From: Actinopolyspora alba
Lineage (GTDB): Bacteria; Actinomycetota; Actinomycetes; Mycobacteriales; Pseudonocardiaceae
Length of the DNA: 64,000 nt
Direction: 5' to 3'
Assembly (NCBI RefSeq): GCF_900112765.1
Contig: NZ_FOMZ01000002.1
Location: forward strand, 1-64,000
Shown: positions 63,376 through 64,000 of the stretch, in pieces
How positions within the stretch are numbered: position 1 is the first letter of the stretch
Layout of the letters: every line of letters starts with the position of its first letter
Notes under the pieces: model-generated
Seen by the model: the letters and a program-made list of their open reading frames with translations, nothing else
What the model was told of the DNA's origin: nothing
The model's database searches: none
Program-made: the position numbers and the translations under genes

Positions 63376-63387
63376 ACAAAATTTTGT
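63376..63387. promoter_or_regulatory. Candidate operator ACAAAATTTTGT between aceA and ramB
   Basis: Perfect 12-bp palindrome ACAAAATTTTGT in a striking AT-rich island (63340-63400), 80 bp upstream of aceA and 25 bp upstream of the RamB-like start. RamB-type regulators bind the aceA promoter in relatives, so this is a plausible site. Confidence 0.5.
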
Positions 63388-63398
63388 ATTTTTTCTGC

Positions 63399-63404
63399 TA
63401 GGGT
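63399..63404 (+). promoter_or_regulatory. Candidate -10 element (TAGGGT) of the RamB-like gene
   Basis: TAGGGT lies seven bases upstream of the ATG at 63412. A start of transcription at or next to the A of the ATG would give a leaderless mRNA, common in actinobacteria. No convincing -35 box at normal spacing. Confidence 0.4.
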
Positions 63405-63411
63405 GAACTGC

Positions 63412-64000
63412 ATGTCGGAGTTTACGGCTGAGTCGACGGAAGAACGCGGCACTTTTTCCAACGAGCAGGACCTGCTCGTCTTCGGGCAGCGGCTGCGCCA
63501 CATGCGCAAGGCGGCCGGGTTGACCCTCTCCGAGCTGGGACAACGGGTCGATCGGGCACCTTCGCAGCTCTCGCTGCTGGAGAACGGGCACCGCGAACCG
63601 AAGCTGTCGCTGCTGCGCTCGCTGGCCGTGGCGTTGAACAGCTCGGTGGACGAGCTGATGTCCAAGAAGCCGCCGAACCGGCGTGCCGAGCTGGAGATAG
63701 CCGTGGAGCAGGCACAGCTGGACCCGCTCTACCAACAGCTGGACGTGCCACCGCTGAAGATCGGCAAGCGGGTCCCCACCGAGGCGTTGGAACACGTGCT
63801 GGCGCTCTACGAGGAGCTACGGCGCAGGGAGACGAAACGGGTGGCCACACCCGAGGAGGCCCGGGCGGCCAACGCGGAGCTGCGCGGCATGATGCGCGAA
63901 CACGGCAACTACTTCCCCGAGATCGAGAAATCGGCGGGCGAGATCCTGCGGGGCGTCGGTTACCACGGCGGGCCGCTCTCCGAAGGGCTGATCCAGTCGA
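63412..64000 (+). CDS. ramB: RamB/ScfR-family transcriptional regulator, cut by window end
   Basis: 196 residues are visible; the gene continues past the window (family length about 470-500). XRE helix-turn-helix at about 25-80: '[19 protein letters not shown]', '[24 protein letters not shown]', followed by helical text '[21 protein letters not shown]'. In Corynebacterium RamB represses glyoxylate-cycle and acetate genes; divergence from aceA supports the same role. Confidence 0.85.
   Translation, partial: MSEFTAESTEERGTFSNEQDLLVFGQRLRHMRKAAGLTLSELGQRVDRAPSQLSLLENGHREPKLSLLRSLAVALNSSVDELMSKKPPNRRAELEIAVEQAQLDPLYQQLDVPPLKIGKRVPTEALEHVLALYEELRRRETKRVATPEEARAANAELRGMMREHGNYFPEIEKSAGEILRGVGYHGGPLSEGLIQS

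Noticed and set aside
61533-63401. 622-codon plus-strand frame over aceA
   Set aside because: Antisense to isocitrate lyase, whose catalytic motifs are on the minus strand.

Overview
High-GC (about 70 percent by eye) actinobacterial chromosome. GTG starts, 4-bp start/stop overlaps and gene order point to the order Pseudonocardiales (Saccharopolyspora/Actinopolyspora-like; inference). The order dnaG, dgt, glyS, smtB-zur, uppS, recO, era, CBS protein, ybeY, phoH, rsmE, dnaJ2, hrcA, hemW, sirA, cysH, sirohydrochlorin chelatase parallels the Mycobacterium tuberculosis Rv2343c-Rv2393 block, so most of the centre is conserved core.

Layout. (1) 1-5270: integrase-proximal end of an actinomycete integrative and conjugative element (AICE, pSAM2 type): FtsK-like transfer protein end, minimal GGDEF protein, small membrane protein, SpdB-like DUF2637 protein, RepSA-type initiator, excisionase, tyrosine integrase, ending at a tRNA-Met gene that is the probable attachment site. 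(2) 5271-6424: tRNA-Asn and mostly non-coding DNA. (3) 6425-18700: trans-aconitate methyltransferase-like protein, dnaG, ECF41-like sigma factor, a serpin, dgt, YdcF-like protein, glyS, smtB-zur and uppS. (4) 18713-33687: recO, era, CLC protein with divergent MarR regulator, degenerate cytidine deaminase, CorC-like protein, ybeY, phoH, HIT protein, rsmE, dnaJ2-hrcA, hemW. (5) 34076-40238: assimilatory sulfate reduction operon (sirA, zinc-ribbon protein, cysH, cysD, cysN, sirohydrochlorin chelatase) behind a short Cys-containing leader peptide. (6) 40378-51144: accessory region with an FkbM methyltransferase, a secreted protein, and two very large adjacent genes carrying five DraG-type ADP-ribosylglycohydrolase domains, the first behind a type VII secretion-associated/SseB-like N terminus. 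(7) 51194-60189: ECF42 sigma factor with its DGPF partner, an enoyl-CoA hydratase, an orphan barstar between two copies of a hairpin-forming repeat, and a valine-catabolic cluster (mmsA, acyl-CoA dehydrogenase, HIBYL-CoA hydrolase, mmsB). (8) 60513-64000: MazF-like toxin, MOSC protein, isocitrate lyase divergent from a RamB-type regulator cut by the window end.

Most novel items: the two-gene DraG array, in which metal-site motifs are intact in domains 1-2 and eroded in domains 3-5; and the paired repeat at 53.88-54.01 kb and 55.19-55.31 kb, whose stems differ by compensatory changes, suggesting selected RNA structure. Secondary leads are the HGDEL GGDEF protein inside the AICE, the sulfur-operon leader peptide, the deaminase pseudoenzyme and the orphan barstar.

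Functional calls rest on reading motifs and family knowledge; no database search was run. Start sites are judged from visible ribosome binding sites and family lengths.
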